From contig NZ_JABBPE010000005.1 of the NCBI RefSeq assembly GCF_012927455.1, forward strand, positions 124,001 to 188,000: a stretch of DNA of 64,000 bases. Direction: 5' to 3'. This document shows positions 27,158 to 35,677 of the stretch, in pieces (position 1 is the stretch's first letter; each line of letters opens with the position of its first letter). This stretch comes from Polaromonas sp. GTDB taxonomy: Bacteria > Pseudomonadota > Gammaproteobacteria > Burkholderiales > Burkholderiaceae_C. The notes under the pieces were generated by a model that saw only the letters and a program-made list of their open reading frames with translations, did not search any database and was not told where the DNA came from. The translations under genes and the position numbers were made by a program.

Positions 27158-27223
27158 ACAGGTTTCCCAAGGTTCTGCCCCCCAGCAGGGACGCTGCGCC
27201 TGCATATAGTCAATCGGACACCT

Positions 27224-28882
27224 ATGAAGCATTTGCTGGATTTATTGGCCGCCATTGCGCTGCTGGTCTGGGGCACCCACCTGGTACGCACCGGCATCTT
27301 GCGCGTATTCGGGGCCAATCTTCGCCAAATGCTGGCGCGCAGCATAGGCAACCGCTACGCCGCCGCTGTCGCTGGCTTAGGCGTCACCGCGCTGGTGCAG
27401 TCCAGCACCGCCACCGCCCTGATTGTTTCCTCGTTTGCCGGGCAAGGCCTGGTTACCCTGCCGCTGGCGCTGGCCGTCATGCTGGGCGCAGACATCGGCA
27501 CCAGCGTGATGGCCGTGGTGTTCTCGTTTGACCTGTCGTGGCTCTCGCCGCTGTTCATCTTCGTCGGCGTGGTGCTGTTTCTTTCGCAGAAAGACTCCAA
27601 TACCGGCCGCTGTGGCCGCGTGCTGATTGGCCTGGGTTTGATGCTGCTGGCGTTGCGGCTGGTGACCGTCGCTACCAGCGTGCTGACGCAGGCCCCCGCC
27701 GTTCAGGCGCTGCTGGGTTCCCTGAGCAGCGACCTGCTGCTCGAGATCACCGTCGGAGCCTGCCTGGCGGTGCTGTCTTATTCCAGCCTGGCGCTGGTGC
27801 TGCTGACGGCCACGCTGGCCGCCTCTGGCGTCGTTCCTATCGATGTGGCGCTGGGTCTGGTGCTGGGCGCCAACCTGGGCAGCGGCCTGCTGGCGGTGCT
27901 GACCACGCTGCGCTCCACCGTGGCGGCGCGCCAGGTGCCGCTAGGCAACTTCTTCTTCAAGCTGCTCGGCGTCGCCATGGCCGCACCGTTTATAGGCCTG
28001 TGGCTGCGCCATGCGCGGCCTTATCTAGGCGAGCCGGCCGCCGTGGTGGTGCTGTTTCATTTCACCTTCAATGTGCTGGTGGGTCTGGTGTTTATCGGCT
28101 GGACGCAGGTGATTGCGCGCTGGGTTGAAAAACTGCTGCCCAAGCCCAACCGCTCCGGCGGCAACGGCCGGCAAAACCACCTGGACCCGTCGGCATTGGC
28201 GACGCCGTCGCTGGCCATTTCATGCGCCGCGCGTGAGGCGCTGCACCAGGCCGATGTGGTGGAAACCATGCTGCGTGGCCTGCTGCTCGTCATTCAGAAA
28301 GACGATATCAAGCTGGCTGAAGCGCTGCGCGAGATGGACGGCACGGTGGATGAGCTGTATTCGTCCATCAAGTACTACCTGACCAAAATCTCGCGCGAAG
28401 CGCTGGCCGAGGAAGAAAGCCGGCGCTGGACCGACATCATCAGCTTCACCATCAACATGGAGCAGGTCGGCGACATCATCGAGCGCGTGCTGATTGACAT
28501 TGAAGACAAGAAAATCAAGCCGCGCCGGCATTTTTCCGAAGCCGGCATGGCTGAGATCACCGAGTTGCACAACCGGCTGGGCGACAACCTGCGCCTGGGC
28601 ATGAGCGTGTTTTTAAACGGGAGCGTGCGCGACGCACAAAAATTGCTGGAAGAAAAAGCGCGCTTTCGCGATCTGGAGCACGCCTACGCCGCCGCGCACC
28701 TGGGCCGGCTTTACGCCAACACGCTGCAAAGCCAGGAAACCAGCGCGCTGCATATTGACCTGATCAGTGACCTGAAGCGCATCAACTCGCACATCTGTTC
28801 GATTGCCTACCCGATTCTGGATTCAGCCGGCGCGCTGGCACCGAACCGGCTGCGCCCCCTGGCGCTGGCCGAAGAGCCCTGA
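27224..28882 (+). CDS. Na+/phosphate cotransporter family protein with PhoU-like domain
   Basis: The 552-residue protein has two Na/Pi-cotransporter repeats, each with the QSS-type motif region (ALVQSSTATALIVSSFAGQG near residues 57-76, LVLGANLGSGLLAVLTTLRS near 210-230) in about nine membrane segments. Residues about 340-540 form a soluble helical PhoU-like domain (ALREMDGTVDELYSSIKYYL). The family moves phosphate or, in the absence of transport, links phosphate level to signalling. It is a single gene after lspA with a 66-base gap. Confidence 0.9.
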   Translation: MKHLLDLLAAIALLVWGTHLVRTGILRVFGANLRQMLARSIGNRYAAAVAGLGVTALVQSSTATALIVSSFAGQGLVTLPLALAVMLGADIGTSVMAVVFSFDLSWLSPLFIFVGVVLFLSQKDSNTGRCGRVLIGLGLMLLALRLVTVATSVLTQAPAVQALLGSLSSDLLLEITVGACLAVLSYSSLALVLLTATLAASGVVPIDVALGLVLGANLGSGLLAVLTTLRSTVAARQVPLGNFFFKLLGVAMAAPFIGLWLRHARPYLGEPAAVVVLFHFTFNVLVGLVFIGWTQVIARWVEKLLPKPNRSGGNGRQNHLDPSALATPSLAISCAAREALHQADVVETMLRGLLLVIQKDDIKLAEALREMDGTVDELYSSIKYYLTKISREALAEEESRRWTDIISFTINMEQVGDIIERVLIDIEDKKIKPRRHFSEAGMAEITELHNRLGDNLRLGMSVFLNGSVRDAQKLLEEKARFRDLEHAYAAAHLGRLYANTLQSQETSALHIDLISDLKRINSHICSIAYPILDSAGALAPNRLRPLALAEEP

Positions 28883-28932
28883 GCCCGCAGACGGTCCTGG
28901 CAGCGCCCATCAAAGGCTGCGGATGCCTGCCA

Positions 28933-28985
28933 AGTGCTATATTTTTTATAGCACTTTGCGCCCGTATTCATTGGGCTAGAAGGCT
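28933..28985 (-). repeat. Hairpin-ended dispersed repeat, copy f
   Basis: Minus-strand orientation: GTGCTATA-TTTTT-TATAGCAC palindrome (28934-28954), then GCGCCCGTATTCATTGGGCT. It lies between convergent genes, and the hairpin with its T run could also act as a terminator. Confidence 0.75.
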
Positions 28986-29067
28986 ATTTAATGCCTTTTT
29001 ACTGAACTCAGGCGATTTTCAGCAAGCCATCCAGAGCCATGCGCGCCAGTGATGACGCCAGCAACGC

Positions 29068-30063
29068 TTACAGCGTCAATATGGTGCAGCCGGTGGTCTT
29101 GCGGGCTTCCAGCGCGCGGTGGGCCTCGGCCACATCTGCCAGGGCAAAGCGCTGGTCGATGCGAATGACGACCTTGCCGCTGGTCACCATCTCAAACAGC
29201 TCGTCGGCCATCTGCTGCGTACTTTCGCGCGTGGTGATGTGGCTGAACAGGGTCTGGCGCGTCACGTAGAGTGAGCCTTTGGGTCCGAGGATGCCGGGAG
29301 AAAACGGCGCGACCGGCCCGGAAGCGTTGCCAAAACTCGCCATCAGACCGAAGGGGCGCAGGCAGTCGAGCGACCGGTCAAAGGTGTCCTTGCCAACCGA
29401 GTCATAAACCACCTTGACGCCTTGGCCACCGGTAATTTCCTTGACGCGGGCGACAAAGTCTTCTTTGGCGTAGTTGATGGCAAAGGCCGCGCCATGCGCC
29501 TTGGCCAAGGCGCATTTTTCGTCAGACCCTGCCGTGCCGATCAGCTGCAGGCCCATGGCTTTAGCCCACTGGCAGGCAATCAGGCCAACGCCGCCGGCAG
29601 CCGCGTGAAACAGCACGAAGTCGCCCGCTTTCAGGCCGCCCTGCGGCTGCGTGCGGCGCAGCAGGTATTGCGCGGTCAGGCCCTTGAGCATCATGGCCGC
29701 GCCGGTTTCAAACGAGATCGCATCGGGCAGCTGGCAGACGCACTTGGCGGGCATCACGCGCAACTCGCAGTAGCTGCCCGGCGGCTGACTGGCGTAAGCG
29801 GCGCGATCACCCACCTTGAGGTGCGTCACGCCCTCGCCCACGGCCTCGACAATGCCCGCCGCTTCCATGCCGAGCTGCAGCGGCATGGGCAGCTGATACA
29901 GGCCGCTGCGCTGGTAGACATCAATGAAGTTCAGGCCCACGGCCTTGTGGCGGATGCGAATCTCGCCGGGGCCGGGATCGCCCACGCTGACATCAACAAG
30001 CTTGAGTTCTTCGGGGCCGCCGTGCTGGTCAATGCGGACGGCTTTGGATGTGGTCGGACTCAT
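29068..30063 (-). CDS. NADPH:quinone reductase (zinc-independent MDR family)
   Basis: The 331-residue protein is a quinone-oxidoreductase-type member of the MDR family. GLNFIDVYQRSGLY near residues 43-56 and the nucleotide-binding VLFHAAAGGVGLIACQWAKA near 147-166 are diagnostic; the catalytic-zinc ligands of alcohol dehydrogenases are absent. It likely reduces quinones or enals with NADPH. TAAGGAGATAAG precedes the ATG. It is divergent from the Bug-led operon, with 253 bases between them. Confidence 0.9.
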   Translation of the reverse strand: MSPTTSKAVRIDQHGGPEELKLVDVSVGDPGPGEIRIRHKAVGLNFIDVYQRSGLYQLPMPLQLGMEAAGIVEAVGEGVTHLKVGDRAAYASQPPGSYCELRVMPAKCVCQLPDAISFETGAAMMLKGLTAQYLLRRTQPQGGLKAGDFVLFHAAAGGVGLIACQWAKAMGLQLIGTAGSDEKCALAKAHGAAFAINYAKEDFVARVKEITGGQGVKVVYDSVGKDTFDRSLDCLRPFGLMASFGNASGPVAPFSPGILGPKGSLYVTRQTLFSHITTRESTQQMADELFEMVTSGKVVIRIDQRFALADVAEAHRALEARKTTGCTILTL

Positions 30064-30316
30064 GTCTTATCTCCTTGGGTATTTTTTCAAGTTTGGACTC
30101 AGGCGGCATCCTGCCACAGATAGCGTTGCCCGGCTCACAACATGACGCTGACGGGCGTGACTGATACCGATGCAAGCCAGCAAAAAAGCGGCTCGCAAGG
30201 TTTTTATAAGGGTAAACCTTGATTCCCAAATCGTTCCGTTGAAAGGTACAGTGTTCCTATTGGCGAGACAGTACTAATTTCTGTATTTGCATTTCATTCA
30301 TCCATGGAGATTTCTG

Positions 30317-31303
30317 ATGATCAAGCTAGCTGTTAAAAAACACCTGCTGGGCGCATGCGTCTTGGCGCTGGCGGCTGCAGCGTCGCCAGCCAGCGCCCAG
30401 CCGTTCCCAAACAAACCGGTCAAACTGATCGTGCCCTATCCGGCAGGCGCGCCGGTCGATAACTTTGCCCGGGGTTTGGGCGAGGCGCTCACCGGCCTGT
30501 GGGGGCAACCGGTGATCGTTGACAACCGGCCCGGCGCCAATGAAATCATCGCCGCCTCCTTTGTGGCGAAAGCCCCGGCCGATGGCTATACGCTCTTGGT
30601 AGGTTCCGACGCGGCGTTCACGCATAACGCGTTTCTTTATTCCAAGATGCCCTACGACGCAGACAAGGATCTGGCCCCAATCACGCGCGCTGTTCACTTC
30701 AACATGGTGCTGATCAGCAGGGGGGATCTAAAAACCCCAACGCTCAAGGACTTTGTGGCCCTGATGAAAAAAGAAGGCGGCAAACACAGCTACGGATCGG
30801 CCGGCAGCGGCGGCACCACGCACCAGGCCATTGAGAGCCTGAAACAGGAAGCCGGATTTAACATGGTCCATGTGCCCTACAAGGGCATTGCCCCGGCGAT
30901 ACAGGACATGCTGGGCGGCAACATCGACGCCATGGTGGCCGGGGCCTCTGCTGCCATCCCTCATCTGCCCAGTGGCAAGGTCAAGATACTGGCAATCGCC
31001 GGGTCCAAGCGTGCCAAGGCCCTGCCCGATGTCCCCACCTTTGCCGAATCCGGCTACCCCAACGTGATGGCCAACCTCTATCTGGCACTCGCCGGCCCGG
31101 CCGGAACGCCGCCCGCCATCGCCAACAAAATTACGGCTGACGTACAGAAGGTGTTGAAAAGCAAGGACTTTCTGGATCGCTTCGTCGATCCCTACGGCTA
31201 TGAGCCCATAGGCGACACGCCACAACAGTTTGAAGCCTTCCTAAAAAAGGACAAAGACGTGTCCGGCAAGCGCATCAGGGCATTGGGGATCAAACTTGAT
31301 TAG
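30317..31303 (+). CDS. Bug/TctC-family tripartite tricarboxylate transporter binding protein
   Basis: From the ATG at 30317 the protein has 328 residues; GGAG lies 8 bases upstream, and the longer frame to 30287 is not needed. The signal peptide ends ASA-QPF. Family blocks PNKPVKLIVPYPAGAPVDNF near residues 26-45 and VIVDNRPGANEIIAA near 64 are clear. It is the first gene of a five-gene unit with an aldolase, a cupin, a DUF6282 protein and an IclR regulator, so it probably imports the substrate of that pathway. Its membrane partners may be the tctB-tctA pair 8 kb away, since none is adjacent. Confidence 0.9.
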   Translation: MIKLAVKKHLLGACVLALAAAASPASAQPFPNKPVKLIVPYPAGAPVDNFARGLGEALTGLWGQPVIVDNRPGANEIIAASFVAKAPADGYTLLVGSDAAFTHNAFLYSKMPYDADKDLAPITRAVHFNMVLISRGDLKTPTLKDFVALMKKEGGKHSYGSAGSGGTTHQAIESLKQEAGFNMVHVPYKGIAPAIQDMLGGNIDAMVAGASAAIPHLPSGKVKILAIAGSKRAKALPDVPTFAESGYPNVMANLYLALAGPAGTPPAIANKITADVQKVLKSKDFLDRFVDPYGYEPIGDTPQQFEAFLKKDKDVSGKRIRALGIKLD

Positions 31304-32057
31304 CAGCAGCTTCCGGCAGGCCGTGCGTGCCCGCAACCGGCTGGCGGGCACCTTTGTCAAGACTGCAAGCCATCAAACGGTCGAGGTGCTGGGGACCAGC
31401 GGGCTGGACTTCATTGTCATTGACGCTGAACACGCACCCTTTAGCCAAAATGCTCTGGACATCTGCCTGCTCGCGGCCAGAGCCACGCAGTTGCCCGCGC
31501 TAGTAAGGATTGCCGACAGCCAGCCGGCCACGATCTTGCAGGCACTGGACATGGGCGCTACCGGATTGCTGGTGCCCCACGCCAAGACGGTTGCCGGCAT
31601 CCAGGCAGTGCTGGCATGCACTCGCTACCGCGGTGGCAGCAGGGGATTTTCCAATTCATCGCGGGCCGGACAGTACGGCCTGACGCCTATGCTGCCGCTG
31701 GTGGACGCCGCCGACCGGGACGTAGCGGTGGTGTTCCAGATCGAAGACCGTGAGGCAGTTGAAGCGATCGAAACCCTGGCCGCCCTGAAGGAAGTCGATG
31801 GTTTCCTGATCGGACGCGCCGACCTGGCCGTGTCCTATGGCGTTTTTGACCCGGCGCATCCCGAGGTCTACGCGGCGACGGTTCGGATCTGCCAAGCCTG
31901 TGTCGCACTAAAAAGGCCAGTTGGCATGTTCTTGGCGAACCTGAGTGAATTGGACGAATGGATACAAAGGGGCGTCAGCTTTTTTGTCATTGGATCGGAC
32001 CAGGCGTACCTGCGTGCGGGCGCTAGCGCAACGGCCAGCCAAGTCCGGTCTGCCTGA
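31296..32057 (+). CDS. HpcH/HpaI-family aldolase/citrate lyase protein
   Basis: The 253-residue protein matches class II pyruvate aldolases that split 4-hydroxy-2-oxoacids or 2-dehydro-3-deoxyglucarate. Metal and substrate residues are visible in DFIVIDAEHAPFSQ near 38-51, MGATGLLVPHAKT near 87, FSNSSRAGQYG near 118 and VFQIEDREAVEAI near 146. The likely start is the TTG at 31296, overlapping the previous gene by 8 bases; translation may be coupled. It probably cleaves the product of the upstream steps in this operon. Confidence 0.85.
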   Translation: MISSSFRQAVRARNRLAGTFVKTASHQTVEVLGTSGLDFIVIDAEHAPFSQNALDICLLAARATQLPALVRIADSQPATILQALDMGATGLLVPHAKTVAGIQAVLACTRYRGGSRGFSNSSRAGQYGLTPMLPLVDAADRDVAVVFQIEDREAVEAIETLAALKEVDGFLIGRADLAVSYGVFDPAHPEVYAATVRICQACVALKRPVGMFLANLSELDEWIQRGVSFFVIGSDQAYLRAGASATASQVRSA

Positions 32058-32094
32058 TGAACAAAAACTTTTTTCAATACAGAGAGGAATGGTT

Positions 32095-32466
32095 ATGACC
32101 CAGATGTTTGACTGGAACAAGCTACCCCGCGAATTTGTGCGCGAAGGCATTGAACGCTGCGGATTTCGCGGCGAAGACGTGATCATGGTGATGAACTTCG
32201 TGCAGCCCCGGATCCAGCTCCGTCCGCATCAGCACGACTTTGAGCAGATCGCCATCTGCGTTCAGGGACGCATGAACTACCACGTCGGCGATCAGGTGTT
32301 CGAAATGACGCCTGGCTGCATGGTACGCGTACCGCCGCACACCATGCACTATGTCGAGCCCCTGGGCGACGAGGTGGCGCTCAACCTGGACGTGTTCGCT
32401 CCCATCCGCGATGACTACAAGCACCTGGTGGAGTACCAGGCTGCCGAGTTTGCCGACAAAACCTGA
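32095..32466 (+). CDS. Cupin-domain protein
   Basis: The 123-residue protein is a single cupin barrel. Motif 1 is RPHQHDFEQIAICVQGRMNY (residues about 42-61) with the His/His/Glu metal ligands, and motif 2 is PPHTMHYVEPLGDE near 82. GAGAGG lies 7 bases before the ATG at 32095; an in-frame ATG at 32089 is too close to it. Small cupins of this type act as isomerases, dioxygenases or sugar-acid converters. The pathway context suggests a step on an oxo- or hydroxy-acid. Confidence 0.85.
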   Translation: MTQMFDWNKLPREFVREGIERCGFRGEDVIMVMNFVQPRIQLRPHQHDFEQIAICVQGRMNYHVGDQVFEMTPGCMVRVPPHTMHYVEPLGDEVALNLDVFAPIRDDYKHLVEYQAAEFADKT

Positions 32467-32478
32467 GGAGAACCGACT

Positions 32479-33435
32479 ATGACAACAGCAACAGCAACAG
32501 CAAGCGCTATCAATCCTGCCGCGTGGCGCGCCACCGATCCCGGTCTGCCGGACCGCCTGCTTGAAGGCGCCATTGACCTGCACTGCCACAGTGGTCCCTC
32601 GGTCATGCCGCGTTATTTTGACCACTACGATGCCATGCACGAAGCCTCTTCGGTCGGCATGCGGGCCCTGCTCATCAAGGACCACTACTACTCGGCCACG
32701 CCCGTGACCGAAGTGCTCAACAAGCACTTTTCCCACTTGAAAGTGACATTGCTGTCTGGCATACCGTTGAACAACACCACAGGCGGACTCAACCTGTATG
32801 CGGTGGAGCACGGTATCAAGTTGGGAGCCAAACTGGTCTGGATGCCAACTTTTTCAGCCAAGAACCACCTCGATCACCACAAGCAGGACGAGCATTTCAA
32901 AGACAAATTTCCGCAGACCAAGAAGGTCATGATCGAACCGACGCCGCTGACCGTCACGGACGGGGCCGGCAAGCTGCTGCCCGAGGTTCTGCCTATCCTG
33001 GACCTGATTGCGGAAAGCGATATTGTTCTGTCCTCCGGACATTTGCACATCAGCGAAATCTGGCCGCTGTTTGAAGAGGCCAGACGGCGCGGGGTCAAGC
33101 GCCTGCTGTGCAACCACCCGACCTATGTGGTGGATGCTTCGCTTGACGATATCCGCCAGATGGTGGGCATGGGCGCCTATATGGAACACTCAATGTGCAT
33201 GTTCGTTCCCGGCTCCAAGTTCAAGTTCTACGACCCGCCCGAGTTGCAGGCCATGATCACAGCCGGCACGGTAGATCGCACGATCCTCGGCTCTGACCTC
33301 GGGCAGATCGGTAACCCGCGACTCGTCGACGGCTTCAGGAACGTCATTGAAACCTGTCTTGATCTGGGCTACAGCGAAGCAGATGTGCGCAAAATGGTGT
33401 CTACCAATGCGGCTGATCTGATCGGCCTGAAGTAA
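32479..33435 (+). CDS. DUF6282 family protein, predicted metal-dependent hydrolase
   Basis: The 318-residue protein has the amidohydrolase-like start IDLHCHSGPSVMPRYFDH with the HxH pair at His35/His37. Other histidines are spaced as in TIM-barrel hydrolases: LIKDHYYSA near 72, SSGHLHISEIW near 191, LCNHPTYVV near 213, and an aspartate in LGSDLGQIGNP near 275. It is likely a metal-dependent hydrolase or decarboxylase. GAGGAG is 8 bases before the ATG. It is embedded between the cupin and the IclR regulator, so it belongs to the same catabolic route. The exact reaction is unknown. Confidence 0.75.
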   Translation: MTTATATASAINPAAWRATDPGLPDRLLEGAIDLHCHSGPSVMPRYFDHYDAMHEASSVGMRALLIKDHYYSATPVTEVLNKHFSHLKVTLLSGIPLNNTTGGLNLYAVEHGIKLGAKLVWMPTFSAKNHLDHHKQDEHFKDKFPQTKKVMIEPTPLTVTDGAGKLLPEVLPILDLIAESDIVLSSGHLHISEIWPLFEEARRRGVKRLLCNHPTYVVDASLDDIRQMVGMGAYMEHSMCMFVPGSKFKFYDPPELQAMITAGTVDRTILGSDLGQIGNPRLVDGFRNVIETCLDLGYSEADVRKMVSTNAADLIGLK

Positions 33436-33440
33436 CTGCA

Positions 33441-34298
33441 ATGATGCGAAAGGGCACTGCCGTGACCGTGGAAAAGGAGAACGCGAATTCGCTCGATTCC
33501 GTAGCAGTGATAGCCCAATTGCTCGATGAACTGGCTGCCGCGCCGGCACCCGTGGGAGTTAGTGAAATAGCCCGTGCCTTAAACCAGTCCAAAGCACGGA
33601 TTCACCGCAATCTGGTCTCGCTCAAGCATTTTGGCCTGATCGACCAGGATGAAGCGACCGACAAATACCGCCTGGGCTGGAAGCTGTTCCAACTGGGCGA
33701 ACGGGCCGGCGTGCAATCGAACATTCGCGCCATGGCCGCCCCTTATCTCAAGCTCCTGTGTGAAACCACCGGGCAGAGCTCGCTGCTGTCCATTCCACTC
33801 AATGGTGAGGCGCTGGTCATTGCTGCAGTGGACAATGACAGCAACGTCAGCATCACCGTCAAGCCCGGCAACCGCCCGCTGCCCCACTGCTCGGCCCAGG
33901 GCCGCATCGCCCTGGCCTATGCAACGGACACACAAAGGGAACGGCTGCTGAGTGGGCCTCTGGCAGCCCACACACCGCATTCGCTGCTGGACATCCAGGC
34001 CATTAGGCTGCGCCTGCAACGCATCCGCGAGCAACTGATGGAAGACGCGCCCAACGAGGCCCTGACGGGCATCAACGTGTTTGCCGCGCCCATCCTGCGA
34101 AGCGCCAAAGACCTGATAGGAATTGTCGCCATCGTCGGCTCCATCCAGAACATTCCGCCCTCACCGGGCGGCACCATGGCTGACATAGTGAGGGGCTGTG
34201 CAGCAGCGCTTTCAAAACAGTTTGGATGCGATGCCTATGCAGAGCGCGGCATCGCCATCCCGCCTGAAATACGCCGCCTGATGCCCGGCGGAAAATAG
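33441..34298 (+). CDS. IclR-family transcriptional regulator
   Basis: The 285-residue protein has an N-terminal winged helix (VAVIAQLLDELAAAPAPVGV, then SEIARALNQSKARIHRNLVS, about residues 18-72) and a C-terminal IclR effector domain (about 95-270, GEALVIAAVDNDSNV and LPHCSAQGRIALAYA). It is the last gene of the operon, 5 bases after the DUF6282 gene, so it is probably the local regulator, sensing the imported acid. The first ATG pair at 33441/33444 has no clear ribosome-binding site and a GTG start near 33471 is possible. Confidence 0.88.
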   Translation: MMRKGTAVTVEKENANSLDSVAVIAQLLDELAAAPAPVGVSEIARALNQSKARIHRNLVSLKHFGLIDQDEATDKYRLGWKLFQLGERAGVQSNIRAMAAPYLKLLCETTGQSSLLSIPLNGEALVIAAVDNDSNVSITVKPGNRPLPHCSAQGRIALAYATDTQRERLLSGPLAAHTPHSLLDIQAIRLRLQRIREQLMEDAPNEALTGINVFAAPILRSAKDLIGIVAIVGSIQNIPPSPGGTMADIVRGCAAALSKQFGCDAYAERGIAIPPEIRRLMPGGK

Positions 34299-34426
34299 AG
34301 AGTTCATGGGGGAGATACCCGATTGAAACGGACACCGGCCATTGAGTTCGGAGCAAGTCCCCGGATACTCCCCGCCATTGGCTTGCGTCGTCCGAAATCC
34401 GCAAGGCGGACAGCCCAGGCGCAGCG

Positions 34427-34804
34427 CTAGGCCTGCTCATCCAAAGCAAAGTGCTGCCTGAAGGCCAAGCAAAACTCAGCAGTCCCGCTGATGCAAACGG
34501 TGACGGAGTGGCGCGGCTTGCCGGCTGGACCCAGGTCAACTGAAAACTGGCGCGTGACTTCGTCGTACCGTATCGTCTGCGGCGCCGTGAATTCTTGCAT
34601 GCCCTGCAAGTCATAGTCCCAGTCCCCGCCTTCTTCGATGGGACCGCGCCGATCCGGAAAGGTCGCGTAGGCCCAGTCCAGCACCTGGGCCACCTCGGCC
34701 TGCACGGCGGCCACCTGCTCCGGCCAGGTGGAAGCCATTGCCTCCAGCGTGCCCACACCTTCGGTGTCCTCGCCGTAGTCAAAATGCAGATAGTTCAGCG
34801 TCAT
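34427..34804 (-). CDS. Conserved hypothetical protein
   Basis: The 125-residue soluble protein is acidic (MTLNYLHFDYGEDTEGVGTL start) with one long helical stretch (WPEQVAAVQAEVAQVLDWAY) and a beta-rich C-terminal half. I do not recognise a named domain. It is 15 bases downstream of the SDR gene on the same strand, so both are probably co-transcribed. The frame has good codon use for this genome and no signal peptide. Confidence 0.7.
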   Translation of the reverse strand: MTLNYLHFDYGEDTEGVGTLEAMASTWPEQVAAVQAEVAQVLDWAYATFPDRRGPIEEGGDWDYDLQGMQEFTAPQTIRYDEVTRQFSVDLGPAGKPRHSVTVCISGTAEFCLAFRQHFALDEQA

Positions 34805-34819
34805 GAAAGCCGGTTCCGC

Positions 34820-35614
34820 TCAATACGTCCCCGGATACGCACCGCCATCTGCCAGCACGTTCTGGCCCGTCATGTAGCCGGCCTGCACGCTGCACAAAAA
34901 AGCGCAGATGGCACCGAACTCTTCGGACGTGCCAAAGCGCTGGGCTGGAATAGTCTTGCGGCGCGCTTCCGCCAAGGCCTCGACCGACTGACCGGTCTTT
35001 TGCGAGCTTGTCTGCAGCATGGTCTTGATGCGGTCGGTGTCAAATACGCCGGGCAGCAGATTGTTGAGGGTAACGCCCTGCGCCGCCAGTTTGCTGCGCG
35101 CCACGCCAGCGACAAAACCGGTCAGGCCGCTGCGCGCACCGTTGGACAGGCCCAGGACCTCGATGGGCGCCTTGACCGAGCTCGACGTGATATTGACGAT
35201 ACGGCCAAAACCGCGTGCTGCCATGCCATCGACCGTGGCCTTGATCAGCTCGATCGGCGTCAGCATGTTGGCGTCGACGGCCTTGATCCAGGCGTCGCGG
35301 TCCCAGTCGCGGAAATCGCCCGGCGGCGGTCCGCCGGCGTTGGTGACGACTATGTCAAAGTCCTTGCGCACGGCAAAGACGGCGGAACGGCCTTCCACCG
35401 TGGTGATGTCTGCTGCAACAAACTGGACGCTGGCGCTTGCTGGGCGGGCGCTATCAGCTATTAATTTGCTAGCAGCGGCTTGCAGGCCAGCGGCGCCGCG
35501 CGCGACGATCAGCACATGCACACCCTCGCGCACCAGCGCCTGCGCGCAGCCAAAGCCCAAACCCTTGCTGGCGCCGCAGACCAGCGCCCATTTGCCTTCA
35601 ATACCAAAGTTCAT
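34820..35614 (-). CDS. SDR-family oxidoreductase with unusual active site
   Basis: The 264-residue protein has the SDR cofactor motif CGASKGLGFGCA (residues about 13-24) and NAGGPPPGDF near 92, and the C-terminal DGGAYPGTY. At the catalytic position, instead of YxxxK it reads GLSNGARSGLTGF near 155-167, so Tyr is replaced and Lys is Arg. This divergent subfamily exists in Burkholderiales and is often called 3-oxoacyl-ACP reductase. Residues about 41-56 lie in a diverged copy of the hairpin-ended repeat (35447-35490). GAAGGAGTTGCT precedes the ATG. Confidence 0.85.
   Translation of the reverse strand: MNFGIEGKWALVCGASKGLGFGCAQALVREGVHVLIVARGAAGLQAAASKLIADSARPASASVQFVAADITTVEGRSAVFAVRKDFDIVVTNAGGPPPGDFRDWDRDAWIKAVDANMLTPIELIKATVDGMAARGFGRIVNITSSSVKAPIEVLGLSNGARSGLTGFVAGVARSKLAAQGVTLNNLLPGVFDTDRIKTMLQTSSQKTGQSVEALAEARRKTIPAQRFGTSEEFGAICAFLCSVQAGYMTGQNVLADGGAYPGTY
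35447..35490 (-). repeat. Hairpin-ended repeat inside the SDR gene, copy j
   Basis: GCTATTAATTTGCTAGC palindrome followed by GCGGCTTGCAGGCC. It encodes the segment GLQAAASKLIADSA in frame. Confidence 0.5.
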
Positions 35615-35677
35615 AGCAACTCCTTCGTTCAGTGATAACAGTCAAAACCAGCATGCTCGGTGGGCGCTTGCGTTTGC

